This document shows, piece after piece, positions 35,204-46,400 of a DNA stretch of 64,000 bases. The translations under genes and the position numbers were made by a program. This DNA is from Craterostigma plantagineum (lineage: Eukaryota; Streptophyta; Magnoliopsida; Lamiales; Linderniaceae): contig JAPQWV010000017.1 of NCBI GenBank assembly GCA_027422505.1, positions 20,399,501 to 20,463,500 on the forward strand. Reading direction: 5' to 3'. Position 1 is the stretch's first letter, and each line of letters begins with the position of its first letter. Below the pieces are notes generated by a model. The model was not told where the DNA came from. It worked only from the letters and a program-made list of their open reading frames with translations, and did no database searches.

Positions 35204-36560
35204 TGGGAAGTCTGATGGAAAGAAGAAGAATATCAACTATGAGGCAATTAGATGCTTTGAATGCCAAGGTTGGGGCCATTTTGCCAACGAATGTGCAAAC
35301 ACACTTCGCAAGCATGGTAAGGCTATGTGGATCGACCTGTCAGACGATAAAGATGAAGATGAAGAGCCTAAGCAATCATCAGTGACCATGCAGTCCTTTT
35401 CTGATGATGAAGAAGATGAAGATAGTCAAATCGGCCTCACTGCGGTAACTGATGTTGAGCCAACATCTGACTCAACATCTGTACAACATATTATTTTTGA
35501 TTATGATGATTCAAACTGTCTTGATGGTCTTTTGAGTTGTGATGATTCAGAACCAGAAACAGAGAGTTGTGAAGAAGCCCTGAAGCAGTTGTCCACGCAA
35601 TACGATTTAGAGAAGGCGAATAACCTACAACTCCAAGCTGCGGTGAAACTATTGGTCGAAGAAAATGAGAAAAACGAAAAGATCATTGAGGCTTGATGGA
35701 TGGCATGAACAAGTTGGAAGCCGCACTGACACGAAAAGATAGGGAACTCGACACGCTTCAAAAACAAGTCAATAAAACCGAGGAAACGTTCACTAAGTTG
35801 AACAAGGGTAAGTCCACCCTTGAAGAGGTATTGTCTCTTGGTATTTATAATAAGCAAGGTCTAGGATTTAGTGCTCAGCTTGCATGTGATAGCTCAAAAC
35901 TCGTGTCTCATGATCAGCCTAAGATTGTTTTTGTTAAAGCTCAATCTGTGAATGACAATGTTGAAGTCGTAAAGCCTAAGAATAGTCCCGAGCATGTACC
36001 CAGAAAAATAATGATAAATCATTTGTGTGTGATCATTGTAAGAAGTTAGGTCAGTTGAAGTCATACTGCTGTCAATTGAAGAGAGAGATTTCTGCAAAGA
36101 AATCGATGTCGGCTGAAATGTCATCCAACATATCGGTCAACATTGAGAAATCAGTATTGAAAGATATGTCTGGAATAGGCTCAGCTGGCTCATCTTCGAA
36201 TTCCGGTGAACAGAATGCAGTTAAACCTTCTAAGAAAGCTTGGATCAAGAAATCAGGTCATAAATGTTTAGTTGTATACACCTCTTTGCGAGCTAACGTG
36301 ACAGGTTCATGGTACTTTGATAGCGGGTGTTCCCGACATATGACGGGTACCAAAGAATATCTCAGTGATTACATGCCCTTAAGGAGTGGATCTGTGACGT
36401 TTGGAGGTGGTTCGAAAGGTAGAATTCTTGGCCGAGGCAGATTAAATGTGCCCGACTCAAGCTTAGCAACGTGCTCCATGTAGACGGGCTTGTAGCGAAT
36501 TTGATCAGCATAAGCCAGCTATGTGATGATGACCTCGAGGTAAGGTTTAATAAGGAGTGT
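35204..36560 (+). pseudogene. Duplicated gag-protease segment, copy 1 (more decayed)
   Basis: Contains the zinc knuckle, an acidic linker (DEEDEDSQIGLTAV), a coiled-coil-like stretch (LEKANNLQLQAAVKLLVEENEK), and the start of protease (WYFDSGCSRHMTG with the catalytic DSG). It is a direct copy of the next 1359 bp. Relative to copy 2 it lacks single bases near 35,690 and 36,000, each shifting the frame. Confidence 0.88.
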
Positions 36561-37919
36561 TGGGAAGTCTGATGGAAAGAAGAAGAATATCAACTATGAG
36601 GCAATTAGATGCTTTGAATGCCAAGGTTGGGGCCATTTTGCCAACGAATGTGCAAACACACTTCGCAAGCATGGTAAGGCTATGTGGATCGACCTGTCAG
36701 ACGATGAAGATGAAGATGAAGAGCCTAAGCAATCATCAGTGACCATACAGTCCTTTTCTGATGATGAAGAAGATGAAGATAGTCAAATCGGCCTCACTGC
36801 GGTAACTGATGTTGAGCCAACATCTGACTCAACATCTGTACAACATATTATTTTTGATTATGATGATTCAAACTGTCTTGATGGTCTTTTGAGTTGTGAT
36901 GATTTAGAACCAGAAACAGAGAGTTGTGAAGAAGCACTGAAGCAGTTGTCCACGCAATACGATTTAGAGAAGGCGAATAACCTACAACTCCAAGCTGCGG
37001 TGAAACTATTGGTCGAAGAAAATGAGAAAAACGAAAAGATCATTGAAGGCTTGATGGATGGCATGAACAAGTTGGAAGCCGCACTGACACGAAAAGATAG
37101 GGAACTCGACACGCTTCAAAAACAAGTCAATAAAACCGAGGAAACGTTCACTAAGTTGAACAAGGGTAAGTCCACCCTTGAAGAGGTATTGTCTCTTGGT
37201 ATTTATGATAAGCAAGGTCTAGGATTTAGTGCTCAACTTGCATGTGATAGCTCAAAACCCATGTCTCATGATCAGCCTAAGATTGTTTTTGTTAAAGCTC
37301 AATCTGTGAATGACAATGTTGAAGTCGTAAAGCCTAAGAATAGTCCCGAGCATGTGACCCAGAAAAATAATGATAAATCATTTGTGTGTGATCATTGTAA
37401 GAAGTTAGGTCAGTTGAAGTCATACTGCTGGAAATTGAAGAGAGAGATTTCTGCAAAGAAATCGATGTCGGCTGAAATGTCATCCAACATATCGGTCAAC
37501 ATTGAGAAATCAGTATTGAAAGATATGTCTGGAATAGGCTCAGCTGGCTCATCTTCGAATCCCGGTGAACAGAATGCAGTTAAACCTTCTAAGAAAGCTT
37601 GGATCAAGAAATCAGGTCATAAATGTTTAGTTGTATACACCTCTTTGCGAGCTAACGTGACAGGTTCATGGTACTTTGATAGCGGGTGTTCCCGACATAT
37701 GACGGGTACCAAAGAATATCTCAGTGATTACATGCCCTTAAGGAGTGGATCTGTGACGTTTGGAGGTGGTTCGAAAGGTAGAATTCTTGGCCGAGGCAGA
37801 TTAAATGTGCCCGACTCAAGCTTAGCAACGTGCTCCATGTAGACGGGCTTGTAGCGAATTTGATCAGCATAAGCCAGCTGTGTGATGATGACCTCGAGGT
37901 AAGGTTTAATAAGGAGTGT
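36561..37919 (+). pseudogene. Duplicated gag-protease segment, copy 2
   Basis: Begins with the same TGGGAAGTCTGATGG as copy 1. From the acidic linker through the protease active site it is one open frame (36682-37842). It shares with copy 1 a frameshift just before the NVLHVDG-like protease end (about 37,820), so that lesion is older than the duplication. Copy 2 runs on into integrase. Confidence 0.88.
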
Positions 37920-40408
37920 TGTGAAGTTTTTAACCGAAATTCTGTTCTAGTGATGGAAGGTAAGAGATCTGGAGACAATTGCTACCTAGTTGGTAACAAA
38001 TCTGGTGTGAAGGACGTATGTCAACTATCAAAAGCCGAGGACGATGTTGTGCTTTGGCATTACAAATTAGGCCACGTCAATTACAGAACATTGGAGCAAC
38101 TTATCAAACATGATGCAATAAGAGGCATTCCGAAACTTAAGGAGTTTGGTAAGGTTGTTTGTGAGTCGTGTTTGAAGGGTAAGCAAACACATGTTAGTCA
38201 CAATGTTGACCAACAAGCTGCCCAACATTTTAAAACTGCTCACTGTTTTCAATTAATTCACATGGATTTGATGGGTCCTATGGAAGTAGAAAGCATAGGA
38301 GGTAAGAAATATGCTTATGTGCTCGTGGATGATTTTTCTAGATACGCATGGATTTTCTTTCTTAGGGAAAAAGCTGAATCGTTCGAGTTCTTTAAAAATT
38401 TTTGTGCTATGATTATGAACAATTTCAGTGCTACTGTCTTTCGTATTAGGTCTGATCATGGTAGAGAGTTTGAGAATCAATATTTTGATGATGATGAGTT
38501 TTGTGATAAGAAAGGCATAGTGCATGAGTATTCATCTCCTAAGACGCCCCAACAAAATGGGGTGGCCGAAAGGAAGAATAGGACTTTACAAGAGATGGCT
38601 CGTGTTATGTTATTATCTAAGAATGTTTCTAAGCGTTTTTGGGCTGAAGCATTGCATACGGCATGTCACATTTCGAATCGAGTGTTCTTTAGGCATGGTT
38701 CTAAGAAAACATCGTATGAGTTGTTGGATGGTAAAAATCCCACTGATCTTATTATTGGAGATGTGAACGAAGGTAGAAAAACCAGAGACAAGCCGCGCAA
38801 GGACTACAAATCTATGGTAAGAAACGTATGCATGAACTCGGTATACGCTGAGGTACGTTTTAATTGTTTTGTTTCTGAGATAGAACCGAAGAATGTCCTT
38901 GAAGCTCTCAAGGATAATTTCTGGATAAATGCGATGCAAGAGGAACTCTTGCAGTTCGAGAAAGACCAAGTTTGGACTTTAGTCCCACGGCTGAAAGACA
39001 TTAATGTTATAGATTCGAAGTGGATCTTTAAGAATAAATCCGATGAACTCGGTAGGGTGGTTAGAAACAGAGCACGTTTAGTAGCTCAAGGTTATACTCA
39101 AGTAGAAGGTATAGATTTTGATGAGACGTTTGCTCCTGTTGCAAGGTTAGAATCGATTAGACTTTTGTTAGCTATAGCATGTTGGCTTAACATCACGTTA
39201 CACCAAATGGATGTTAAGGGTGCGTTCTTGAATGGGTATATTGATAAGGAAATCTATGTCGAACAGCCTAAAGGGTTCGAAGATCCCATTATCCTAACCA
39301 TGTTTTTAAGCTGCAGAAAGCTTTATATGGATTGAAGCAAGCGCCTCGAGCTTGGTATGCAAGGTTAGCAACCTTTTTACTTGAGTTCGGTTTCACACGA
39401 GGTGAGGCAGACCGCACGCTTTTTGTTAAAAGAGTCGGTTCTGATCTTTTGATAGCTCAAGTTTATGTTGATGACATTGTTTTTGGATCAAGCTCACAGT
39501 CTATGTTGGATCAGTTTGTGCAGGCAATGAACACTACGTTTGAGATGTCGATGATAGGCGAATTAACGTATTTTCTAGGTTTGCAGATTAAGCAAAGCAG
39601 CGACGGGATCTTTATGTCCCAAGAGAAGTATGCAAAGAACACAGTCAAGAAGTTTGGACTGGACACGGCAAAGGTAATGAAAACGCCCATGGGTTCTACG
39701 CAAAAGGTAAGTAAAGACGATGTTGGGCAGAATGTTGACCCGACATTGTACCGTTCTATGATTGGCAGCTTATTATACTTATCTGCGAGTAGACCTGACA
39801 TCATGTATAGTGTTTGCGTATGTGCTAGATATCAGTCTGAACCTAAAGTGACTCATCTTAATGCTGTTAAGCGAATACTTCTTTATGTGAGTGGATCGTG
39901 TAGCTTAGGACTATGGTTCTCCAAAGATACTAATTTGAGTCTTGTAGGCTATAGCGATGCTGACTTGGCAGGTGACGAGGATGACCGCAAGAGTACAAGT
40001 GGCGGCTGTTTCTTCCTAGGTAATAACTTGGTTGCATGGTACAGTAAGAAACAAAACTGTGTCTCTTTATCTACTGCTGAGTCGGAATATGTTGCGGCGG
40101 GTAGTTGTTGCATGCAATTATTGTGGCTGAATAGTATGTTATGTGACTATGGGTTAGAGTGCGAATCTGTGCTTATGTATTGTGATAACCTTAGTGCTAT
40201 TAACATCTCTAGGAATCCCATCCAACATTCTCGTACAAAGCATATAGATATTAGGCATCATTTTCTGAGAGATATGGTTGAAAAGAGTTAGTCCACATCG
40301 AGCATATAGACACTAAGAATCAGTTAGCAGACATTTTTACGAAAGCATTGGATTCTGAAAGGTTCTCGGACCTGAAGAAATCCATAGGTTTGCACATGTT
40401 AGTTTAAA
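37830..40408 (+). pseudogene. copia pol: integrase, reverse transcriptase, RNase H (broken)
   Basis: The integrase zinc region (WHYKLGHVNYRTL ... CESCLKGK) is followed by the catalytic core, with D in IHMDLMGP, D in IRSDHGREF and E in NGVAERKN. Reverse transcriptase shows ARLVAQGYTQ, MDVKGAFLNG and YVDDIVFGSS. RNase H shows GYSDADLAGD, STAESEYVA and HIDIRHHFLRD. Lesions are an abrupt jump near 38,760 that removes the integrase C-terminus and linker, and frameshifts near 39,285 and 40,282. The final codons end at 40408. No functional polyprotein can be read. Confidence 0.88.
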
Positions 40409-41588
40409 TGTTGGTCCAACATTTGGATCAACATAGCATATGTCGAATTTGATAGTTGCAGCTTTAATATTTGGGTTGATATTCTGTTCTGTTTTCTTGT
40501 GAAATGACTTGATTCTTCTTGATTGGTCCCTAAATGAACCCGATCCCTCTTTTATAGGCTCTTGGTAATACGTCCCTAGGTACACGGCATTCGCTGTGAC
40601 GATGTACTCTTTGCGACTAAAAACCAATCCTTTTTGTGATTAGCATGCTCATAAACTCCAGCTAGAGATAGGTATTTGGTAATAAGATTCCTTAGGTACA
40701 CGGCATTCGCGGTGACGATGTATACTATGCGACAAAAAGCCGAACCTTGAGGATGAGGGTATAAGGGCAGTGCGCAAATTCGGTTGGATATGTGAGGTGA
40801 AAGGGTAGAAATAAAGGGAACTGATTTTGAGAAGGATTAAGCAGAAAAGTCTAGAATTATATAATTAGAATGTTGAGTCAAATGTTAGGGCAACATGTGT
40901 GACTGTCAGTTTGATATTGCTACATTTTGTGCTTTCGTTTTGTTCGTGTCTGTCTTTAGTACTGTTTTTGTTAGTCTTTTGTGTCTATCTCTCAGAATTG
41001 CATTAGAAACTCGAAGAACAGCTTGTTACAATTGTCTCAAGCGGTCATGAAGTCGCTCAAACGGTTAGTATTACTTGATTCTACCTTGACTTTTGATTTA
41101 GTTATTTTTGGTTGAATCATGATTCGAAGTGCTCCTATTAACTCGCGTGACTTGGTCTTCAAACTGCTTTTGAGGTGCTCGCATGATGAATTAGTCTATT
41201 TACTATGTTTAGTATCATGCTTAGTCATGTTTTAGTCACGACTTGGCTCCTAAGTGCTCGCATGTTTTGAAAATCTCTTATACTTAGCTCCACAGTTTAA
41301 TTAGCGAGGTTGTAAAATTATTTTATTAAGTCAAAATACTTGTTTGCCTAACGGTTAGATTATCAGTTCCATTTACTCCACTATCTGCTATTTTCTCCGA
41401 GTGGTGTGTTGGGTCTGTAACCGTTGAAGCTTGCTTTGTCTGATAATTTGACTGATTGAATTTTTAATTCATAAACCCTTGCTCTCACTTTGACTTCGTT
41501 TCTCCCAAACTTCACTCAGTTCTTCTGTACTAATTGGGATTTTTGCTTGATTTCTTCTCCCAAATCGATCGATTTTTTGCTCTCAAAA
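40409..41588 (+). other. Non-coding spacer between copia pol and the extra ORF
   Basis: No frame is credible. It holds a ~70-bp direct repeat (40562-40628 and 40671-40748) and further ATGTTG..CAACAT motifs (about 40,407-40,435 and 40,869-40,898). Confidence 0.6.
40562..40748 (+). repeat. Direct repeat pair in copia spacer
   Basis: Both copies read TTGGTAATA, then CTAGGTACACGGCATTCGC and GTGACGATGTA, ending TGCGAC.AAAA.CC. They are separated by about 40 bp. Confidence 0.8.
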
Positions 41589-43560
41589 TGTCGAACTCAC
41601 CTAGTCACGCAGAAACCCACGATGTCAGCCCAACATTGAGCGACACCGTACACAATGCAGTGCCCATTCAGATAGTTCCGCCGCCGTTCTTCACCTTCGC
41701 CGACGTACCAATCGGCGCCTCCGTGTCCCAATCACGGCCGGTGCAGGCAAGTCTGGTCAGAGGCGCAGTAAATGTCCCGGCGCCACCTTCAAATCCGCCT
41801 CCGCCGCCTGGCTCTTCAAGCCCTGTTCCTGCACCCAAATCAACAAAGAAAACCGCCAAGAAGCCCGTGAAGAAGCAGAAGACAGCTACAAAGCCTCAAC
41901 CATCCCCTGTTGCCCCGACGCGCCAAAGTAACCGCCTCAGACAAGCTCGTGTTTCAAAGGGGCCAAATCAACGGCAGATAAGCCCATTCCCGTAACGAGC
42001 TCGTCGTCGGAGTGGGAAACCGACACCTCGGAGGATGAGCCACCTCAGATGGCCTCTAAGCACCCTGTTCAGGGGAAGGCTAGCTCGACCAAAGCACCGA
42101 GTCCGACTCAAGAAAAGGCAGCCTCTTCTTCAAGTGCATCCACTGAAAAGATCATCGACATGACCACCTACTCTCGATTGGAGGAAGAGAAAGAAACTCC
42201 AGAGGGAGACCATTCATTGCCAGCCACGGAGCCGTCAAATTCCTCAAGTGAACAAAGCAGTGATGAGGATCAAGAAATGACGGAAACTCTTTTGTCGATG
42301 AAGTATCGACTGGCAAAGAAGGCGGGCAAAAGACCTATGAGCTCAGATGGCAGACCCTCCAAAAGATCTCGGCCGGATGAATCAACTCGACCATCAGCCA
42401 GCCACCAAGCCATATCACCCGTGGTCAGTACTAGTGAGGATGCTGATGAAGATGTTGACCCAACATCTGATTCAGACTGGGAGACTCTGTTGCCCAGGGG
42501 GAAGTTCTACGCCCCATTTAATGAGGAAATGTGGCCTCACTTTGCTCAGAGGGTGATCCGTGTTGAGAGGACGGTGGACGTGGGCAATTTTCGCCGGTAC
42601 GGATTGATGGATTTCTTGGAGTCAAGGCGCTTTGACAAAACCATTACAAGGTTTGGGACCTACTGTGATACAGTGGTCCGGGAGGTATATTCTAACTTTA
42701 GCCCTAGTCTGAATGATCCTAGTTCTAGTAGATATGGAAAGATTTTCTTAAGGGGGAGGTTATATGAGTTTACTGCCGGGGCGATTAATGAGTTTTTGGG
42801 TACACCTAACGTAGATATGGATGAGGAATATGACAATAATGAGGTTGTGGATTTCTTGACGGGTGGTAGAGTTAGAGAGTGGGATGGGAATTTTTCGTGT
42901 TCCTTTTTAACCTCACTCTATTCGGTGCTCTTCAAACTTGGTATTTATAACTGGTGGCCTACGGCAAATGAGACCCGCGTGGCTGAGAGTAGGGCTCATA
43001 TACTCTACGCCCTTGGGAAAAATCTACCCATTAATTTGGGTGAGTTGGTGCTAGACCAATTGGCCAAGGAAGCCGAGAAAATTTCGCCGGGGATTCTACC
43101 TTTTCCCTCGCTGATCTACGGGATGCTGTTGCGGGGAGGTTTTGAGCCAACTCGCAGAGATGTGGTGGTGCAGATCAAGGTGCCCTACTCTGTCTCTCAC
43201 ACGCATCTGTCAGGGCCAAACAAGATAATTGATCTGCCATGGAAAGCATCTTCCACAGATGTTGAGCAGAATGTCGGCTCAACATCCACTGCTCAGTCCA
43301 GTTTGGAGCTGCAGATTAAGGTCTTGGAGGACACTGTAGCTCTTTTGACGTCTCAGCTTGCGACCTTGAAGGAGATGCTTTCTTCCCAAAAAGGGGGAGA
43401 TAAGGCAGAAGAAGTGACAAGGGAAGAAGCCGGGACAAGTGGACAAGGAGCGCAGACGGAAGGCGCAGAAATAGGGGGAGCCGACCAAGGGCAGAACGAG
43501 GGTGAAGATCAAAGGGGAGAAGGAGCTGAACCAGCTGGAGAAAAAGATGCTGAGGAGTGA
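41589..43560 (+). pseudogene. Extra ORF after pol (Sirevirus env-position; putative plant transposon protein domain)
   Basis: The first frame (41589-41995) starts MSNSPSHAETHDV and is proline/lysine-rich (PPPPPGSSSPVPAP). A single-base shift near 41,960 moves the reading into the frame of a 503-codon ORF ending at 43560. That part has an acidic Ser-rich region, then a globular domain (FYAPFNEEMWPHFAQRVIRVER ... GRLYEFTAGAINEFLG ... WWPTANETRVAE) resembling the widespread putative plant transposon protein domain, a coiled-coil-like segment (LELQIKVLEDTVALLTSQL) and a Gly/Glu-rich tail. Sireviruses often encode an env-like protein in this place. I see no signal peptide or transmembrane segment, so an envelope role is not supported. 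Confidence 0.75.
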
Positions 43561-43854
43561 AACCAAAGATGCTGAGGAGTGAAACCGCACTGTGTGCATG
43601 CGCTTTGGTGCCTGTGTGTGCTTGCGTGTGCTGGTGCGTTGTGTGCGGGTGCTTTTGTGTTTTTAACTACCTGTTTTTATTTTGAACCATGTCTTTTAAT
43701 TTTTGCAGATTTTTCAGGAACCCTTTTGGCTTGTAGTAATTACTATTCTATTTGTCGCCTAACTCTAACCATTTTTGTTTTTGTGGTTGAGTTGATGTTA
43801 CCTTCAGGGGGAGTATGGCTAAGGATAACTTCTGCTTTGGTGTTGGGAAGAAAG

Positions 43855-43869
43855 ATAAAAAGGGGGAGA
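43855..43869 (+). promoter_or_regulatory. Polypurine tract of the copia element
   Basis: AAAAAGGGGGAGA lies directly before the 3' LTR and would prime plus-strand synthesis. Two similar tracts lie upstream, at 43388-43401 (AAAAAGGGGGAGAT, inside the extra ORF) and 43805-43814 (CAGGGGGAGT). Multiple such tracts are a known Sirevirus trait. Confidence 0.85.
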
Positions 43870-44682
43870 TGTTAATGTTGAGCATTCAGCATTGGCAATG
43901 TTGGGGTAACATTCTAGTCAACATTTGTTGGCCGAGAATGTTCCCTTACTCAGTTTTATCTTTCATGCCCAAAACTAATTTAACTAATGACGTGGTATTT
44001 TTTCTAGTGTTGTGCAGGACTTATTCAAGGAATGGAACGGATCAAACCGCGTGGAAGAAGTGTAGATAAGCTAGAGCAAAAATCGGAAGGAGCATGCTAA
44101 AAATAGGAAGCTTGGAGAGCAAGTGAAGACAGAGTGCTTGGAGCTGACCAAGTCGAGTTCCAACGGTCACTAACTGTCCAAATACACTTAGTGGACGTTA
44201 GTGGACGTTGTGGGAGTTTGCCAAGTCGTTTGGTGAAGTCGCCTCTAAGTCGAAGACATATAAAAGGGACTTCACTTAACCGTTTGAAAAGAGGGATTTT
44301 ACAACGAGCGAATATCAGAGCATTTGAGCGAGTTCATTCTTTTAAGAGAGTTTTCTGTTTTAAGTCTAGCTTTTAAGGTCGAGAGATCCTTTAGTTTGCT
44401 GAATCATTTTTGATTCGTAGGTTGTGCTAGACTTAGTTTTTGACTATCTTTGTTGATAGTTTGTAATCCATCTTTATAGTGGATTTTTGCCTCCTGAGGT
44501 GCGCAGCAAGTTATTTGACTTGCTGCATAAAATCGCTGCTCGTGTTCATTTCGTTTTACCACTAAGTACTTATCATTCCGCTGTGCGTTTTAAAAGTGAG
44601 ATTGAGTGTTACCCTAACATTCCGTCCAACATCAGTTGTGTATTTAGTATTTTTACATCCATTTCGTACGGGATCCCCTTCA
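43870..44682 (+). repeat. 3' LTR of the copia element
   Basis: Same length and sequence as the 5' LTR except for roughly eight substitutions and two compensating one-base indels, by direct reading. Followed by the CTGTC target-site duplication. Confidence 0.92.
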
Positions 44683-44687
44683 CTGTC

Positions 44688-45066
44688 CGATTATGGGCGT
44701 TCGTACATTTTAAAATTCTTGTAGATGGACGCTATTTACTTGAATATTCTCCTATGATGCCATTTATTCATGAATTTTTCGATGTCTGATGTTAAAAAGT
44801 GAATAGGTTATCTTTCGAGTATTTGTATTGATCATTTGCCACATCACCGATGAGGCAATCGTGGATGGATATATGTGAAAACATATGGCATTCATCTCAT
44901 GGCACTTTATCAATTATCGATTATGATATAATGTTATAGCATTGGAAATATTATAAATGACAGACTTCAACAGTTCAAAAAACAAAAAACCAAAAAAAAA
45001 AGAAAAAATAGAATACGGATAGCTCTCAAAGAATTACATCCACATGCTAAAAAGTTCTATTCAGCA
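44688..45066. other. Intergenic between copia and nested hAT, with hAT TSD
   Basis: AT-rich with no gene. ATTCAGCA at 45059-45066 is the left target-site duplication of the following element. Confidence 0.5.
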
Positions 45067-45989
45067 CACTCTTTTAAAAAGCATAAAATAGCGAGATTCG
45101 CTGCGCTATAGCGCATTTTAGCGGAAAAACGCGTTAAAGCGCAAATAAAATAAGATCTTATCTTGAATAGCGCAAGTATTGTGAGTAAAAGCGCAAGTAG
45201 CGTATCATGTTTTTTTTTTCATTTTACGTTGTAAGCTATCACTTAACTTAATTGATTATGAACTTATACTACAAACTCTGAGGGTGAGAGTAATACTCAA
45301 GGGCAAACATTTATCGAATTCACTCGTTAAAATAGACATACGAATTGTACTAATGACTATCCTGTCAAATATAATTTAATGACTTTATTATTATTGGAGT
45401 CTATAGTTTATGTCTTGGAGTTGTTTGTGACAACTAATATCTAAATGTTATTTTTTATATTAATGTTTATTTTGTATGATTAAAAACTGTTTCAATGTTA
45501 TTGTTTGCTTGTGATTGTATATTCTATATATTTTTTGCATTAAAAGGATCTGCCCAAAAAGTTCACGCAATACGCTACGCGCTATCGGCACTAAAACTAG
45601 ACATGCTCAAAAACCGTAACCGGCGGTTACAACTGGTGACCGCTGGTTCCGTAACCGGCACCAACCGTAACCGGCAACCGTAAAGTGCCGGTTACGGGGA
45701 AGTTGGTCCATTCGACAACCACCAACTGCCGGACTGGCGGTTACAATATCTAAAAAAAATTCAAAATTCAAAAAGTTAAAAAAAAAAAAGAAAATAGCCG
45801 TGTGCCGCCGGTTAAACCGGACCAACCGGCGGTTAGTACCTTAACAGGCGATTACAACGGGACTATGCCGATTTTTTTCTATAAAATCCCCCCCCCCCCT
45901 AAAATCGAAGAAAATCACAATCTACTGTCTCTATCTCTCTCTTAATTCGCTCATCTCTCTAAAGTCTAAAGCACTCTCTCAGTCTAGTC

Positions 45990-46325
45990 TCACGCCCACC
46001 CCACCATCCTGCCCCACCGCCCACGGCCGACCCATCGCCCACAGCCAGCCACCGCCATCTTCCACCGCCCCCACCCCCGTCGCCCAACGCCACTCACCAG
46101 CCGCTGCCCACCGCCGCCCGCCACCAGCCACCGCCATTGCCCGCCACCACCCACCGCCCACCGCCCACCGCCACTCGCCAGCAACCTTCGCCTGCCACCG
46201 CCAGTCGCCGCCCACCGCCACTCACCAGCCACCACTGCCAGCCGTCGTCGGCTGCCTGCCGACTGCCGCCGCCAGCCACCAGCCACCGCCACTCACCAGC
46301 CACCGCCGCCTGCCCCCGCCCGTTC
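45990..46325. repeat. CCACCGCC/CACTCGCC-rich simple repeat
   Basis: A long C-rich stretch of CCACCGCCCACCGCC-type units upstream of the transposase start. A run of C (about 45889-45898) precedes it. The Gly/Trp-rich minus-strand frames here are translations of this repeat. Confidence 0.85.
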
Positions 46326-46400
46326 CCTCGGTATCGTTTTTTGCGGTCTTTCATTTTTTATCAAACGCTACTTTTCGTTCTCCTGTGTAGTATTTTTAGA

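Larger units (their letters stand above)
33479..44682 (+). mobile_element. Ty1/copia retrotransposon, Sirevirus (SIRE/Maximus)-type, complete but defective
   Basis: Two 813-bp LTRs (33479-34291, 43870-44682), a primer-binding site, gag, protease, integrase, reverse transcriptase, RNase H, an additional ORF after pol, and a polypurine tract lie in that order. A perfect 5-bp target-site duplication, CTGTC, is at 33474-33478 and 44683-44687. Integrase before reverse transcriptase defines copia. The long 3' ORF, large size and repeated polypurine-like tracts point to the Sirevirus lineage. About ten differences between the LTRs by eye suggest a fairly recent insertion. Several frameshifts, a deletion between integrase and reverse transcriptase, and a 1.36 kb internal duplication make it non-autonomous. 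Confidence 0.9.

Noticed and set aside
45979..46354. Minus-strand Gly/Trp/Ala-rich open frames of 80-100 codons
   Set aside because: They are translations of a C-rich simple repeat (CCACCGCC units) and have no start context or family resemblance.
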